From an uncultured Collinsella sp. (GTDB lineage Bacteria; Actinomycetota; Coriobacteriia; Coriobacteriales; Coriobacteriaceae), in NCBI GenBank assembly GCA_959596505.1, contig CAUFWM010000039.1, positions 1 to 12,372 of the forward strand: a stretch of DNA of 12,372 nt. Reading direction: 5' to 3'. Within the stretch, counting starts at the first letter, position 1. Each line of letters starts with the position of its first letter. Position numbers and translations under genes: made by a program. Shown one piece after another: positions 1 to 5,884 of the stretch. The notes under the pieces are model-generated. The model had not been told where the DNA came from. It worked only from the letters and a program-made list of their open reading frames with translations, and did no database searches.

Positions 1-53
1 TCTGGAACCAGGGTCGAACCGAGGAGATCCGCGACCGCGTGCTGCATCTCTAA
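1..53 (+). CDS. nrdD: C-terminal end of anaerobic ribonucleoside-triphosphate reductase (partial)
   Basis: Only the last 16 codons and the stop (TAA at 51-53) are in the window. They read WNQGRTEEIRDRVLHL. The tail resembles the end of NrdD proteins, where a short segment of the type 'xxGRxEEIxxRVxH' follows the glycyl-radical loop and the zinc-binding cysteines. The catalytic domain, the radical glycine and the cysteines lie upstream and cannot be seen. The best support is context: the next gene on the same strand is nrdG, the activase for this enzyme, and nrdD-nrdG is a standard pair. The last six codons are also part of a long inverted repeat that continues into the intergenic region. The identity is inference from a short tail plus the neighbour. 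Confidence 0.6.
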   Translation, partial: WNQGRTEEIRDRVLHL

Positions 54-235
54 TACCGCTCCGGGGCTGAGCCGAGAGGGCCGCTTGGGCATTTGCTCGC
101 TATTTCGGACAGTCCTGCGCAAGACGAAGGCCACATTAAGTGGCCTTCTTTGCGTGCGGAACTCATATCGAGCAAAAGCCCAAGCGGCCCTCTCGGCTCA
201 GCCAAGTTGACGTAGCTGAGATGCAGCATGCGGTC
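33..235. repeat. Long imperfect inverted repeat spanning the nrdD end
   Basis: Two inverted arms are centred on position 134. The core arms, 65-99 and 169-203, are complementary at 34 of 35 positions; the only mismatch is A91 against A177. Further out, after 14 poorly matched bases, 33-50 and 218-235 pair at 17 of 18 positions with exactly the same centre, so the outer blocks belong to the same structure. The left outer block is the coding sequence for the last residues of NrdD (DRVLHL). Between the arms lies a second, smaller hairpin at 126-148. A transcript would fold into a very long stem. The origin (palindromic repeat element, template-switch duplication or mobile remnant) cannot be decided from one copy. 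Confidence 0.9.
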
Positions 236-364
236 TGCTCGCTTCTCGAAGTTCTTAGCGGAAATGAGTTGAGCTGCAATGACGATCTGCTTGCAATGGC
301 GGTTGAGCTGCAGCTGAGTATTTATTGGACCGCGAACCCTATACTCAATGTTCGCTTCGTTCAT
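50..364 (-). other. Doubtful small open reading frame antisense to the nrdD-nrdG gap
   Basis: A frame on the minus strand could encode about 104 residues starting MNEANIEYRV. I do not recognise it. Its first half (roughly residues 15-55, NRHCKQIVIAAQLISAKN) looks fairly protein-like, whereas its second half is simply the translation of the inverted repeat, which gives the mirrored phrases PRGPLG and PSGPLG. No convincing ribosome binding site precedes either ATG. Aligned through the repeat, this frame matches NrdD in phase (DRMLHL against DRVLHL). It may be a remnant or part of a repeat element; I do not claim it is a working gene. The rest of the 54-480 gap holds a small hairpin at 387-403 and no convincing promoter. 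Confidence 0.2.
126..151 (+). terminator. Terminator-like hairpin in the centre of the inverted repeat
   Basis: A perfect 9-base-pair stem (126-134 with 140-148) has a 5-base loop ATTAA and is followed by TTT. The stem is G/C-rich and lies about 70 bases after the nrdD stop, so it is a plausible intrinsic terminator for nrdD. The U-tract is short. The surrounding 35-base arms would extend the fold. If it works, nrdG needs its own promoter in 150-480. Confidence 0.55.
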
Positions 365-480
365 TGAGTTACCCTTTGCATGAGGCCGGGACATATCGTC
401 CCGCCCGCAGTTTCGCAGGCCGCAGGCCGAGAATGTTTGAGGACGGGATGATATGCTCCAGACCCCCAGGAAGGTTACTT

Positions 481-1062
481 ATGAACTACGCGAACATTAA
501 GTATTTCGACATTGCCGATGGGGAAGGTGTTCGTACTTCTCTGTTTGTGAGCGGGTGCCGTCGTGGGTGCAAGAATTGCTTTAACTCTGTTGCGTGGGAC
601 TTTGCTGCGGGCGAGCCCTTTGATCGTGCCGTCGAGGACAAGATTATCGAGAGCCTCGATCATCCCTTTATTGACGGCCTGACGATTCTGGGTGGGGAGC
701 CCATGGAACCCGAGAACCAGGCGGGGCTCGTTGAGTTTGTCGAGCGTGTTCGTGCCGCTTATCCTGCGGGGTCAGGAAAGACCATTTGGTGTTTTACCGG
801 CGACGTGCTCGAGGAGCTTATGCCGGGTGGTCGTCACCATACTGAGGTGACGGACCGTATCCTTGCCTGCCTCGACATGTTGGTGGATGGCCCGTTTGTT
901 CAGGATCTTTATGATATCTCGTTGCGCTTTAGGGGCTCGAGTAACCAGCGTGTGATCGATATGAACGCTACGCGCGACCGCGCTGTGCGTGAGGGCGTTG
1001 CGCTTTGCGACGCTGTGCAGCTTTGGCGGGACGATCCAGTCTATTCGACCCATACTATGTAG
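481..1062 (+). CDS. nrdG: Anaerobic ribonucleotide reductase activating protein (radical SAM)
   Basis: This protein of 193 residues uses S-adenosylmethionine and a 4Fe-4S cluster to install the glycyl radical on NrdD, allowing dNTP synthesis without oxygen. The radical SAM cluster motif CRRGCKNC (C-x3-C-x2-C) is at residues 26-33. The N-terminal phrase DGEGVRTSLFVSGC is typical of NrdG, and the SAM-contacting GGEP is at 71-74. The length fits the family (about 155-200). The ATG at 481 is chosen because AGGAAGG at 468-474 lies 6 bases upstream and the family homology starts there; the frame is open further upstream, to about 325, but that part has no family-like sequence. It is separated from the presumed nrdD by a 427-base gap with a hairpin, so the two may not be strictly cotranscribed. 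Confidence 0.95.
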   Translation: MNYANIKYFDIADGEGVRTSLFVSGCRRGCKNCFNSVAWDFAAGEPFDRAVEDKIIESLDHPFIDGLTILGGEPMEPENQAGLVEFVERVRAAYPAGSGKTIWCFTGDVLEELMPGGRHHTEVTDRILACLDMLVDGPFVQDLYDISLRFRGSSNQRVIDMNATRDRAVREGVALCDAVQLWRDDPVYSTHTM

Positions 1063-1063
1063 C

Positions 1064-1094
1064 TTGTGGTCGATGCCGGAGGGCGTGGTACCAT
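1064..1094 (+). promoter_or_regulatory. Possible promoter for the folate block
   Basis: TTGTGG (1064-1069) and TACCAT (1089-1094) are separated by 19 bases, which is longer than ideal, in the 66-base gap between nrdG and folE. The -10-like hexamer ends 34 bases before the folE ATG. A GTGAGG at 1118-1123 is the likely ribosome binding site. This is weak evidence from hexamer similarity only. Confidence 0.3.
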
Positions 1095-1128
1095 AGCGCG
1101 AACGTGAAATCGGAAAAGTGAGGCCCAG

Positions 1129-1686
1129 ATGGTCGATCAGGAAAAAGTCGAGGCCGCCATTAAGCTGTTGCTTGAGGGCATAGGCGAGGACCCAACTCGT
1201 GAGGGCCTGCTGGAGACCCCGGCGCGCGTTGCCCGTATGTATGGTGAGATCGCCGGCGGCATGGACCAGAGTGCCGAGGAGCACCTGTCCAAAACCTTTG
1301 CCGTCGCTTCGAACGATTTGGTTATCGAGCGCGACATCACGTTCTACTCGCTGTGCGAACATCATCTGCTGCCGTTTTATGGCAAGGCCGCCATTGGTTA
1401 TATCCCTAACGGTCGGGTGGCTGGGCTTTCCAAGCTCGCCCGCACGGTTGAGGTTTATGCCCGCCGTCTTCAGCTGCAGGAGCAACTGTGCACACAGGTT
1501 GCCGATGCCCTCATGGATTATCTCGCTCCCCAGGGAGCGATTGTGTTGATGGAGGCCGAGCATATGTGCATGACGATGCGTGGCGTGCAAAAGCCCGGCA
1601 CCAAGACCGTGACGCTTGCTCGCCGCGGCGTCTTTGAGACCGATCCCGCGCTCGAGGAGCGTTTCTTTAGGATGCTGGGCCGCTAA
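1129..1686 (+). CDS. folE: GTP cyclohydrolase I (type IA)
   Basis: A cytoplasmic homodecameric enzyme that converts GTP to 7,8-dihydroneopterin triphosphate and formate, the first step of tetrahydrofolate synthesis. The 185-residue length is normal for the family. Zinc ligands are visible: C76 and H79 in LCEHHLLPF and C147 in HMCMTMRG. Other signatures are GEDPTREGLLETPARVA (19-35), the GLSKLARTVEVYARRLQ segment (99-115) and the C-terminal TVTLARRGVF. The stop is followed two bases later by the ATG of the HD-domain gene, so the two are almost certainly cotranscribed and perhaps translationally coupled. Confidence 0.97.
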   Translation: MVDQEKVEAAIKLLLEGIGEDPTREGLLETPARVARMYGEIAGGMDQSAEEHLSKTFAVASNDLVIERDITFYSLCEHHLLPFYGKAAIGYIPNGRVAGLSKLARTVEVYARRLQLQEQLCTQVADALMDYLAPQGAIVLMEAEHMCMTMRGVQKPGTKTVTLARRGVFETDPALEERFFRMLGR

Positions 1687-1688
1687 CC

Positions 1689-2270
1689 ATGAGAGTCGTC
1701 AACGACTTTACATCGAAGACCGATGAGGGGACGTCGCGTCGCGGCTTTATGGCTTCGGGCCTGGCCCCCTTTGGTGCCATGCCTCGCATTGATTACATTT
1801 GTGCCAACGGACTGTTCCGGCGGCACCTGGGCAACATTGCACAGTTGGAATCGGGGCGCATCTTCTGCCGCCACGGTATTGACCATCTGCTCGATGTCGC
1901 TCGCATTATGTGGATCAAGAATCTCGAGGAACAGCTCGAATTTGACCGCGAGGTCATCTACGCCACGGCACTTCTTCACGATATCGGCAAAGATGAACAG
2001 TATGAATCGGGTATATCCCATGATGTTGCAAGCGAACGCGTCGCTGATGCGATTCTCGGCGGCATGCCCGATGACGTGGCGTTTGAGCCGGCCGATGCCG
2101 CAGCCATTAAGACGGCCATTCTGGGCCATCGAAAGCTGCGTGTGAACAGCCAACCGCTTGAGCGTCTGCTCTATGCAGCCGACAAAGCGTCGCGCGCCTG
2201 CTTTGCATGCCCCGCGCGCAATGCTTGCAACTGGAGCGATGATAAAAAGAACCTGTCGATTCGCGTGTAG
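1689..2270 (+). CDS. HD-domain phosphohydrolase in the folate operon
   Basis: A 193-residue soluble protein of the HD superfamily, whose members are metal-dependent phosphohydrolases. Putative ligands are H62 and H66 (RHGIDHLLDVARIMW), the H97-D98 pair in ALLHDIGK, and D165 in LLYAADKASR. The C-terminal tail has three cysteines, C171, C174 and C180 (CFACPARNAC), followed by NWSDDKKN; an additional metal site is possible. From memory, similar HD proteins with such tails occur beside folate genes in clostridia. It starts 2 bases after folE and ends 43 bases before folB, so a folate role is likely. I infer, but cannot show, that it may remove phosphate or pyrophosphate from dihydroneopterin triphosphate. 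The first 30 residues are outside the domain, and M31 is an alternative start. Confidence 0.85.
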   Translation: MRVVNDFTSKTDEGTSRRGFMASGLAPFGAMPRIDYICANGLFRRHLGNIAQLESGRIFCRHGIDHLLDVARIMWIKNLEEQLEFDREVIYATALLHDIGKDEQYESGISHDVASERVADAILGGMPDDVAFEPADAAAIKTAILGHRKLRVNSQPLERLLYAADKASRACFACPARNACNWSDDKKNLSIRV

Positions 2271-2313
2271 TTAGTTTGCGCGGTCGGGGTTCTAAACGAA
2301 GGAGACGATCGCG

Positions 2314-2799
2314 ATGAGCAACAAGAAACTGCCCGAGAATGCAACCAAGACTGAAGGCGCCGAGCTCGCCCGCCGTGGAAGGGGCGAAATATCCACCGCA
2401 ACGGCGGTGCCTCACGTGAGCTATGACGATCTGCGCCATGCCGATCGTATTGTTATTGACGGCCTTGAGGTTTTTGCCAACCATGGCGTGTATCCCGAGG
2501 AGAACGCGCTGGGTCAGAAGTTCATCGTTTCTCTGGTGCTCTATGCCGACCTGCGCGCGGCGGGGGAGCACGATAACCTGGACGCCTCGATTGACTACGG
2601 CTCGGTGTGCCACGATGTCGATGGCTATCTGCGCGAGCACACGTTTAAGCTCATCGAGGCGGCAGCCGAGGGGACAGCCCAGATGCTGCTGCGCCGTTAT
2701 CCCTCGCTGCTTGGTGTGCGCATAAAGCTCGATAAGCCGTGGGCTCCTGTTGGCCTGCCCCTGGCAAGCTGCGGCGTCGAGATCGAGCGCGTGCGCTAG
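2314..2799 (+). CDS. folB: Dihydroneopterin aldolase with N-terminal extension
   Basis: FolB converts 7,8-dihydroneopterin to 6-hydroxymethyl-dihydropterin and glycolaldehyde. The catalytic core runs from about residue 44 to 161. It has the glutamate pair in GVYPEENALGQ (58-68), the catalytic tyrosine Y95 in SIDYGSV, the pterin-binding glutamate E115 in FKLIEAAAE, and the catalytic lysine region IKLDKPWAP (137-145; K141). The family is usually about 120 residues, so the first 43 residues, which are charged and low in hydrophobicity, are an extension of unknown role. The ATG at 2314 is supported by AAGGAG at 2299-2304, 9 bases upstream. It is the third gene of the folE block. No folP or folK is in view. 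Its stop lies 6 bases from that of the convergent metalloprotein gene, with no terminator visible between. Confidence 0.93.
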   Translation: MSNKKLPENATKTEGAELARRGRGEISTATAVPHVSYDDLRHADRIVIDGLEVFANHGVYPEENALGQKFIVSLVLYADLRAAGEHDNLDASIDYGSVCHDVDGYLREHTFKLIEAAAEGTAQMLLRRYPSLLGVRIKLDKPWAPVGLPLASCGVEIERVR

Positions 2800-2805
2800 T
2801 CGACG

Positions 2806-3582
2806 CTAGAGCTTGTTGAGGGGTGGCTGCTTGAGCCGCTGCGACAGAGCTCTATTGTTAGGGCAGTACGTGTCGAGCAGGGCGTGAAACCGCTGATTGT
2901 GGCTTGGCTCGAGCAAGTGGACGAGCTCGTGGGCGACAACCATGTCGAGGCATTCGATGGGATAGGCGGCGAGCTCGCGCGCGATGCGAATGGCGCCGGT
3001 TTTGGGTGTGCAGGAGCCCCAACGCGTTTTCATGCTGCGCACGGAGACGCGGGCCACGGTGACGTCCATTGCGATTTCGTACGCGTGCACGATGTCGCGT
3101 AGCGCTGCGGTGACCTCGGTCGTATAAAGCTGGTCGATGTGGGCTTGGAGCTCGTCGGACGTTAGGCCGTCGAGGATTGCGCGCCGCTTAGCCTGTGGGC
3201 TTTCGTCCGATTCGTCGGTACCCATAAAACTTGCGAAGGTGGCCTGCTTGGGTCGCGGTGCGGGCGATGCAAAGTTGTGATCGAGTGCGTCCTGTACCGT
3301 GATGGGCTTGCCCCAAAGTGCAATGATGGACGAGGGACTGAGCGGCTCTCGCGCCGTCGCCTGACGTTGCTCGCGCCGGGCAAGTCGGCTGATAATCCAG
3401 GCGCTGTTGCGCTTCACAAACGCTTCGATACGCTCGCGGCTGGCGCCGAGCGGTGCGCTAGTGTGGACCTCACCGCTCGATGTGACGCGTAGGTTGAAGT
3501 TCTTGACGCGCTTTTTGGTAACGACGACGGGGATGGGCATCCCATCCGGTCGGGGTACGGAAATCGTGAATTGCTGCGTCAA
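2806..3582 (-). CDS. YgjP-like HExxH metal-dependent hydrolase (DUF45 / M48-type)
   Basis: A cytoplasmic protein of 258 residues, with no signal peptide or membrane segment. The zinc motif HELVH is at 218-222, with a third histidine at 228 (HELVHLLEPSHNQRFH), preceded by the family's RWGSC at 187-191. The family is annotated as a predicted metallopeptidase; E. coli YgjP has, as I recall, been assigned UTP pyrophosphatase activity, so the substrate here is open. The start is a choice: TTG at 3582 has AAGGA 6 bases upstream. The in-frame ATGs at 3645 and 3615 lie inside the two arms of a strong hairpin and have no good ribosome site; using them would add 21 or 11 residues. The region around residues 105-130 (PAPRPKQ, DESDESPQ) is a hydrophilic insertion. 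Convergent with folB. Confidence 0.85.
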   Translation of the reverse strand: MTQQFTISVPRPDGMPIPVVVTKKRVKNFNLRVTSSGEVHTSAPLGASRERIEAFVKRNSAWIISRLARREQRQATAREPLSPSSIIALWGKPITVQDALDHNFASPAPRPKQATFASFMGTDESDESPQAKRRAILDGLTSDELQAHIDQLYTTEVTAALRDIVHAYEIAMDVTVARVSVRSMKTRWGSCTPKTGAIRIARELAAYPIECLDMVVAHELVHLLEPSHNQRFHALLDTYCPNNRALSQRLKQPPLNKL

Positions 3583-3601
3583 AAGCGGTCCTTCAGATTG
3601 G

Positions 3602-3643
3602 GGACGGGCCGGCATGTCGACCGTTCGGCATGCCGGCCCGTTC
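3602..3643 (-). terminator. Strong hairpin between dipeptidase and metalloprotein genes
   Basis: A perfect 13-base-pair stem (3604-3616 with 3629-3641) extends by one wobble and one pair to 3602/3643, around a 12-base loop. It follows the dipeptidase stop (3657) on the minus strand by about 14 bases. It is a likely 3'-end or processing structure for the dipeptidase mRNA. The bases after the stem on the minus strand (CCCCAATC) are not U-rich, so it is not a standard intrinsic terminator and may only attenuate transcription or protect the mRNA. Confidence 0.5.
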
Positions 3644-3656
3644 AAGGGATGTGAAA

Positions 3657-4670
3657 TTAATAACGCTCAAAGAAGGCAAGCGCGTTGTCGCTGCAGAGCT
3701 TCTGCATCACGGTCTTGCCAAAGTGCTTGGAGAGCATGTTCTGGAATTCGGGCATCTTGCTGGCATCGGAGAGGAAGGCGGGTACCTTGGCGCCGTCCCA
3801 GTCGCCGCCGAGTGCGATGACATCTTCGCCACCCAGGTCGAGCCAGTGCTCGATATGTGCCGCCAGCTGGTCGAAGGTGACGTCTGCGGCGGTTTTGTCG
3901 GTTGCGTCGTTGGAAAGGAACTCGCTGCAGTAGTTGAGGCCGACGATGCCGCCCATGTCGCGAATGGTGCGGAACTGGTCGTCGGTAAGGTTGCGCTTGA
4001 CACCGCAAACCGCACGGGAGTTGGAGTGGCTGGCGACGAAGGGGCGCGTGGCGTGGGCGACAACCTCGTCAAAGCACTCATCGTTGAGGTGGGAGACGTC
4101 GAGCACCATACCGGCGTGCTCCATCTGCGTAAGCGCCTCGATGCCGGCGGCGGTGAGGCCGGCGTGGGTGTCGTGGCCACTCGCGAGCGGTCCCTGCGCA
4201 TTCCAGCTGAGTGACGACATAAGCACGCCCAAGCTCTTGAGCACCTCGATCAGCGCGGGGTCCTCGGCAAAGAACGTGGCGTTTTCGATGGTGTGGATGC
4301 AGGCGACCTTGCCGTCTTTGAGCGCAGGGCGAATGTCAGCGGCGCTGCGTACGTTGACCATGCGGTCGTGGTTGAGCATTGCCTGGCCGCTCATGTGCGC
4401 CATGATCTGCGCCTGGAAGCGCGCGGCGTGAGCGGTGGGAATCTCGTCGGGGACAAACGTGGCGAAGCACTGTGCCCACGGCGTGTTGCCGATCTTTGCG
4501 AGCGAGATGGCGCAGGCGTTGCCCTCGATGAGGTCGAAATCTTGCGGATGCGTTTCGTCGCCGGGGAAATAACCATCGGTGCCGGCGGTAAAGCGCAGGT
4601 CGAGATCGAGCGTGGCCCAGCCGATGCGGTCGGCGGTGTCGCAGTGTAGGTCAAATACGGGATATGCCAT
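3657..4670 (-). CDS. Membrane dipeptidase family peptidase (M19, renal dipeptidase-like)
   Basis: A 337-residue metallo-dipeptidase of the amidohydrolase fold; the family cleaves dipeptides, including ones with D-residues, using a dinuclear zinc site. Visible elements are the zinc motif HxD at H9 and D11 (FDLHCDT), the bridging glutamate E129 (HTIENA), the histidines in LDVSHLND and ASHSNSRAVCG, the substrate-binding arginine in GVKRNLTDDQ, and the late aspartate in ALGGDWDG. No signal peptide or anchor is present, so it is probably cytoplasmic, as for many bacterial members. The ATG at 4670 is chosen because GGAGG sits just upstream and the sequence then starts directly with the family's FDLHCDT; 10 more upstream codons are open but lack a ribosome site. 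It is transcribed away from the FKBP gene across a 120-base divergent region. Confidence 0.93.
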   Translation of the reverse strand: MAYPVFDLHCDTADRIGWATLDLDLRFTAGTDGYFPGDETHPQDFDLIEGNACAISLAKIGNTPWAQCFATFVPDEIPTAHAARFQAQIMAHMSGQAMLNHDRMVNVRSAADIRPALKDGKVACIHTIENATFFAEDPALIEVLKSLGVLMSSLSWNAQGPLASGHDTHAGLTAAGIEALTQMEHAGMVLDVSHLNDECFDEVVAHATRPFVASHSNSRAVCGVKRNLTDDQFRTIRDMGGIVGLNYCSEFLSNDATDKTAADVTFDQLAAHIEHWLDLGGEDVIALGGDWDGAKVPAFLSDASKMPEFQNMLSKHFGKTVMQKLCSDNALAFFERY

Positions 4671-4703
4671 GGTTCCTCCGGTTGCAGCGTTTCTTTGCAA
4701 ACT

Positions 4704-4732
4704 GTCTTTGAATTGTATGACTAGGGTATAGT
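4704..4732 (+). promoter_or_regulatory. Probable promoter of the FKBP/UreE-like operon
   Basis: TATAGT at 4727-4732 is a good -10 hexamer. The -35 position at 17 bases (GTCTTT) is poor. The same A/T-rich 4690-4735 stretch contains TACAAT on the minus strand, which could serve the dipeptidase gene. The FKBP ATG is 58 bases downstream and preceded by GGAGG (4781-4785). Confidence 0.45.
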
Positions 4733-4790
4733 TAGCGCCATATGTTCATGGCGGCCCGCGTTGTGCGCCGCCCTTATCACGGAGGTTTCC

Positions 4791-5219
4791 ATGTCCAACC
4801 AGGGCAAGAAGGTCAAGACTCATTATCGCGGCACGCTCGACGACGGCACGCAGTTCGATAGCTCCTACGATCGCGGCGAGCCGCTGGAGTTCACCTGCGG
4901 CGCCGGTCAGATGATCAAGGGCTTCGATGCCGCTGTTGTCGACATGCAGGTGGGCGAGAAGAAGACCGTACACATCCCGGCCGCCGATGCCTACGGCGAG
5001 CACAACCCCGAGATGGTCCTGACCTTCCCGGCCGAACAGGTTCCCAACATCGAGCAGATCGAGAAGGGCATGAAGCTCTTCCTGTCCACGCCGAGCGGTA
5101 TGCCCGTTCCCGCCGTGGTCATCGACGTAACGCCCGAGGCCGTGACGCTCGACGCCAACCACGAGCTGGCCGGCAAGGACCTCAACTTTGATATCGAGCT
5201 CGTTGAGGTCGAGGGTTAG
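4791..5219 (+). CDS. FKBP-type peptidyl-prolyl isomerase, SlyD-like
   Basis: A cytoplasmic folding catalyst of 142 residues. It has the split FKBP domain of SlyD proteins: an N-terminal strand set with HYRGTLDDGTQFDSSY and EPLEF, the core GQMIKGFDAAVVDMQVGEKKT, then an inserted flap domain from about residue 65 to 120 (AYGEHNPEMVLTFPAEQ onward) and the closing strands NHELAGKDLNFDIELVEV. It ends there, without the His/Cys-rich nickel-binding tail of E. coli SlyD. The ATG at 4791 follows GGAGG (4781-4785); a TTG 30 bases earlier is open but overlaps the ribosome site. It is followed after 3 bases by the UreE-like gene, which suggests a shared operon. This pairing recalls nickel-enzyme maturation, but the missing tail argues for caution. 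Confidence 0.93.
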   Translation: MSNQGKKVKTHYRGTLDDGTQFDSSYDRGEPLEFTCGAGQMIKGFDAAVVDMQVGEKKTVHIPAADAYGEHNPEMVLTFPAEQVPNIEQIEKGMKLFLSTPSGMPVPAVVIDVTPEAVTLDANHELAGKDLNFDIELVEVEG

Positions 5220-5222
5220 AGT

Positions 5223-5801
5223 ATGCCTGAACGCTTGGTTTCGACGACATGCTTGGGAAATCTCAACGATCCGTCCTATGAACTCCTGCTTCGCCGGAAG
5301 TTAGGCGGCGTCTTTGAAATTGACGAGTTGCTGCTCGATTGGGACCAGGCTGATGTATGCGCGTTTGCGGGCGTGACGGAGCGGGGGCGCACGGTCGATG
5401 TTCGGTTGGATGCTGCCGACGGCGGTCGTCTTGCCGACGGCGACGTGCTCGCCATTGACCGTTCGGGCATGGTGCCCGTGGCGGTTGTCGTGCGCCTGCG
5501 CAGCGCCGAGGTTTATTTGGTCGAAGTTGACCGCATGGACCCGATTGCGCTCGCGCATGCGTGCTGGGAGATCGGCAATATGCACGCACCGCTTTTCCGA
5601 GGCGACTCGGACGAGCATACCGTGCGCATGTATACGCCGGTGCAGCCTGTTTTGGGCCGCATGCTCCGGGGCGTCGAGGGCGTTCGGCTCTCGACGGTTA
5701 CCCGTGAACTCGATGCGGACCGGCGCTTTGCGTCGAGTGCGGCGGATGCCGTTGTGAGTATGGCTCCAGACTTTACGATCGTAAAGAAGGCGCGCGGCTA
5801 A
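5223..5801 (+). CDS. Divergent UreE-like (urease accessory / nickel chaperone family) protein
   Basis: A 192-residue protein that I assign to the UreE family from pattern. The N-terminal half has a UreE-like beta domain ending in GGRLADGDVLAIDRSGMVPV (residues 67-86), matching the UreE phrase 'L.dGDvL....g..v.V'. The C-terminal half has HACWEIGNMHAPLF (112-125), matching the UreE 'YHLGNRHxP' helix, then QPVLGRMLRGVEGV (141-154), matching 'DHVLxxMLxxLG'. In nickel-binding UreE the His of DHVL is the metal ligand; here the equivalent residue is P142. The His-rich tail is also absent. No urease gene is in the window. It starts 3 bases after the SlyD-like gene and ends before a strong terminator, so the two form a short operon. 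A role in nickel handling is possible but may have been lost or changed. Confidence 0.7.
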   Translation: MPERLVSTTCLGNLNDPSYELLLRRKLGGVFEIDELLLDWDQADVCAFAGVTERGRTVDVRLDAADGGRLADGDVLAIDRSGMVPVAVVVRLRSAEVYLVEVDRMDPIALAHACWEIGNMHAPLFRGDSDEHTVRMYTPVQPVLGRMLRGVEGVRLSTVTRELDADRRFASSAADAVVSMAPDFTIVKKARG

Positions 5802-5814
5802 CGTGCGTATGAGT

Positions 5815-5855
5815 AAGACGGACTTTGAGAGGCAACTATTCAAAGCCCGTCTTTC
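5815..5855 (+). terminator. Intrinsic terminator after the UreE-like gene
   Basis: A 14-base stem (5815-5828 with 5840-5853) has one A/C mismatch and an 11-base loop, begins with AAGACGG and ends with CCGTCTT followed by T and CTG. It starts 14 bases after the stop of the UreE-like gene. The stem is long and the 3' end moderately U-rich. The HAD gene begins 30 bases further on with no obvious promoter, so some read-through is likely. Confidence 0.7.
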
Positions 5856-5884
5856 TGTTGATGAGATGCTGTGGGGGAAAGCAT

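Noticed and set aside
33..235. Terminal inverted repeats of an insertion sequence or an invertible promoter switch
   Set aside because: The segment between the core arms is only 69 bases and itself a hairpin, with no transposase or recombinase gene nearby and no target-site duplication seen.
140..367. 75-codon plus-strand frame in the nrdD-nrdG gap
   Set aside because: It starts inside the terminator-like hairpin, runs through the repeat arm, has no ribosome site and no recognisable protein features.
772..1590. Open frame of about 270 codons antisense to folE and the nrdG end
   Set aside because: It spans two well supported plus-strand genes and their gap, has no ribosome site and no recognisable domain.
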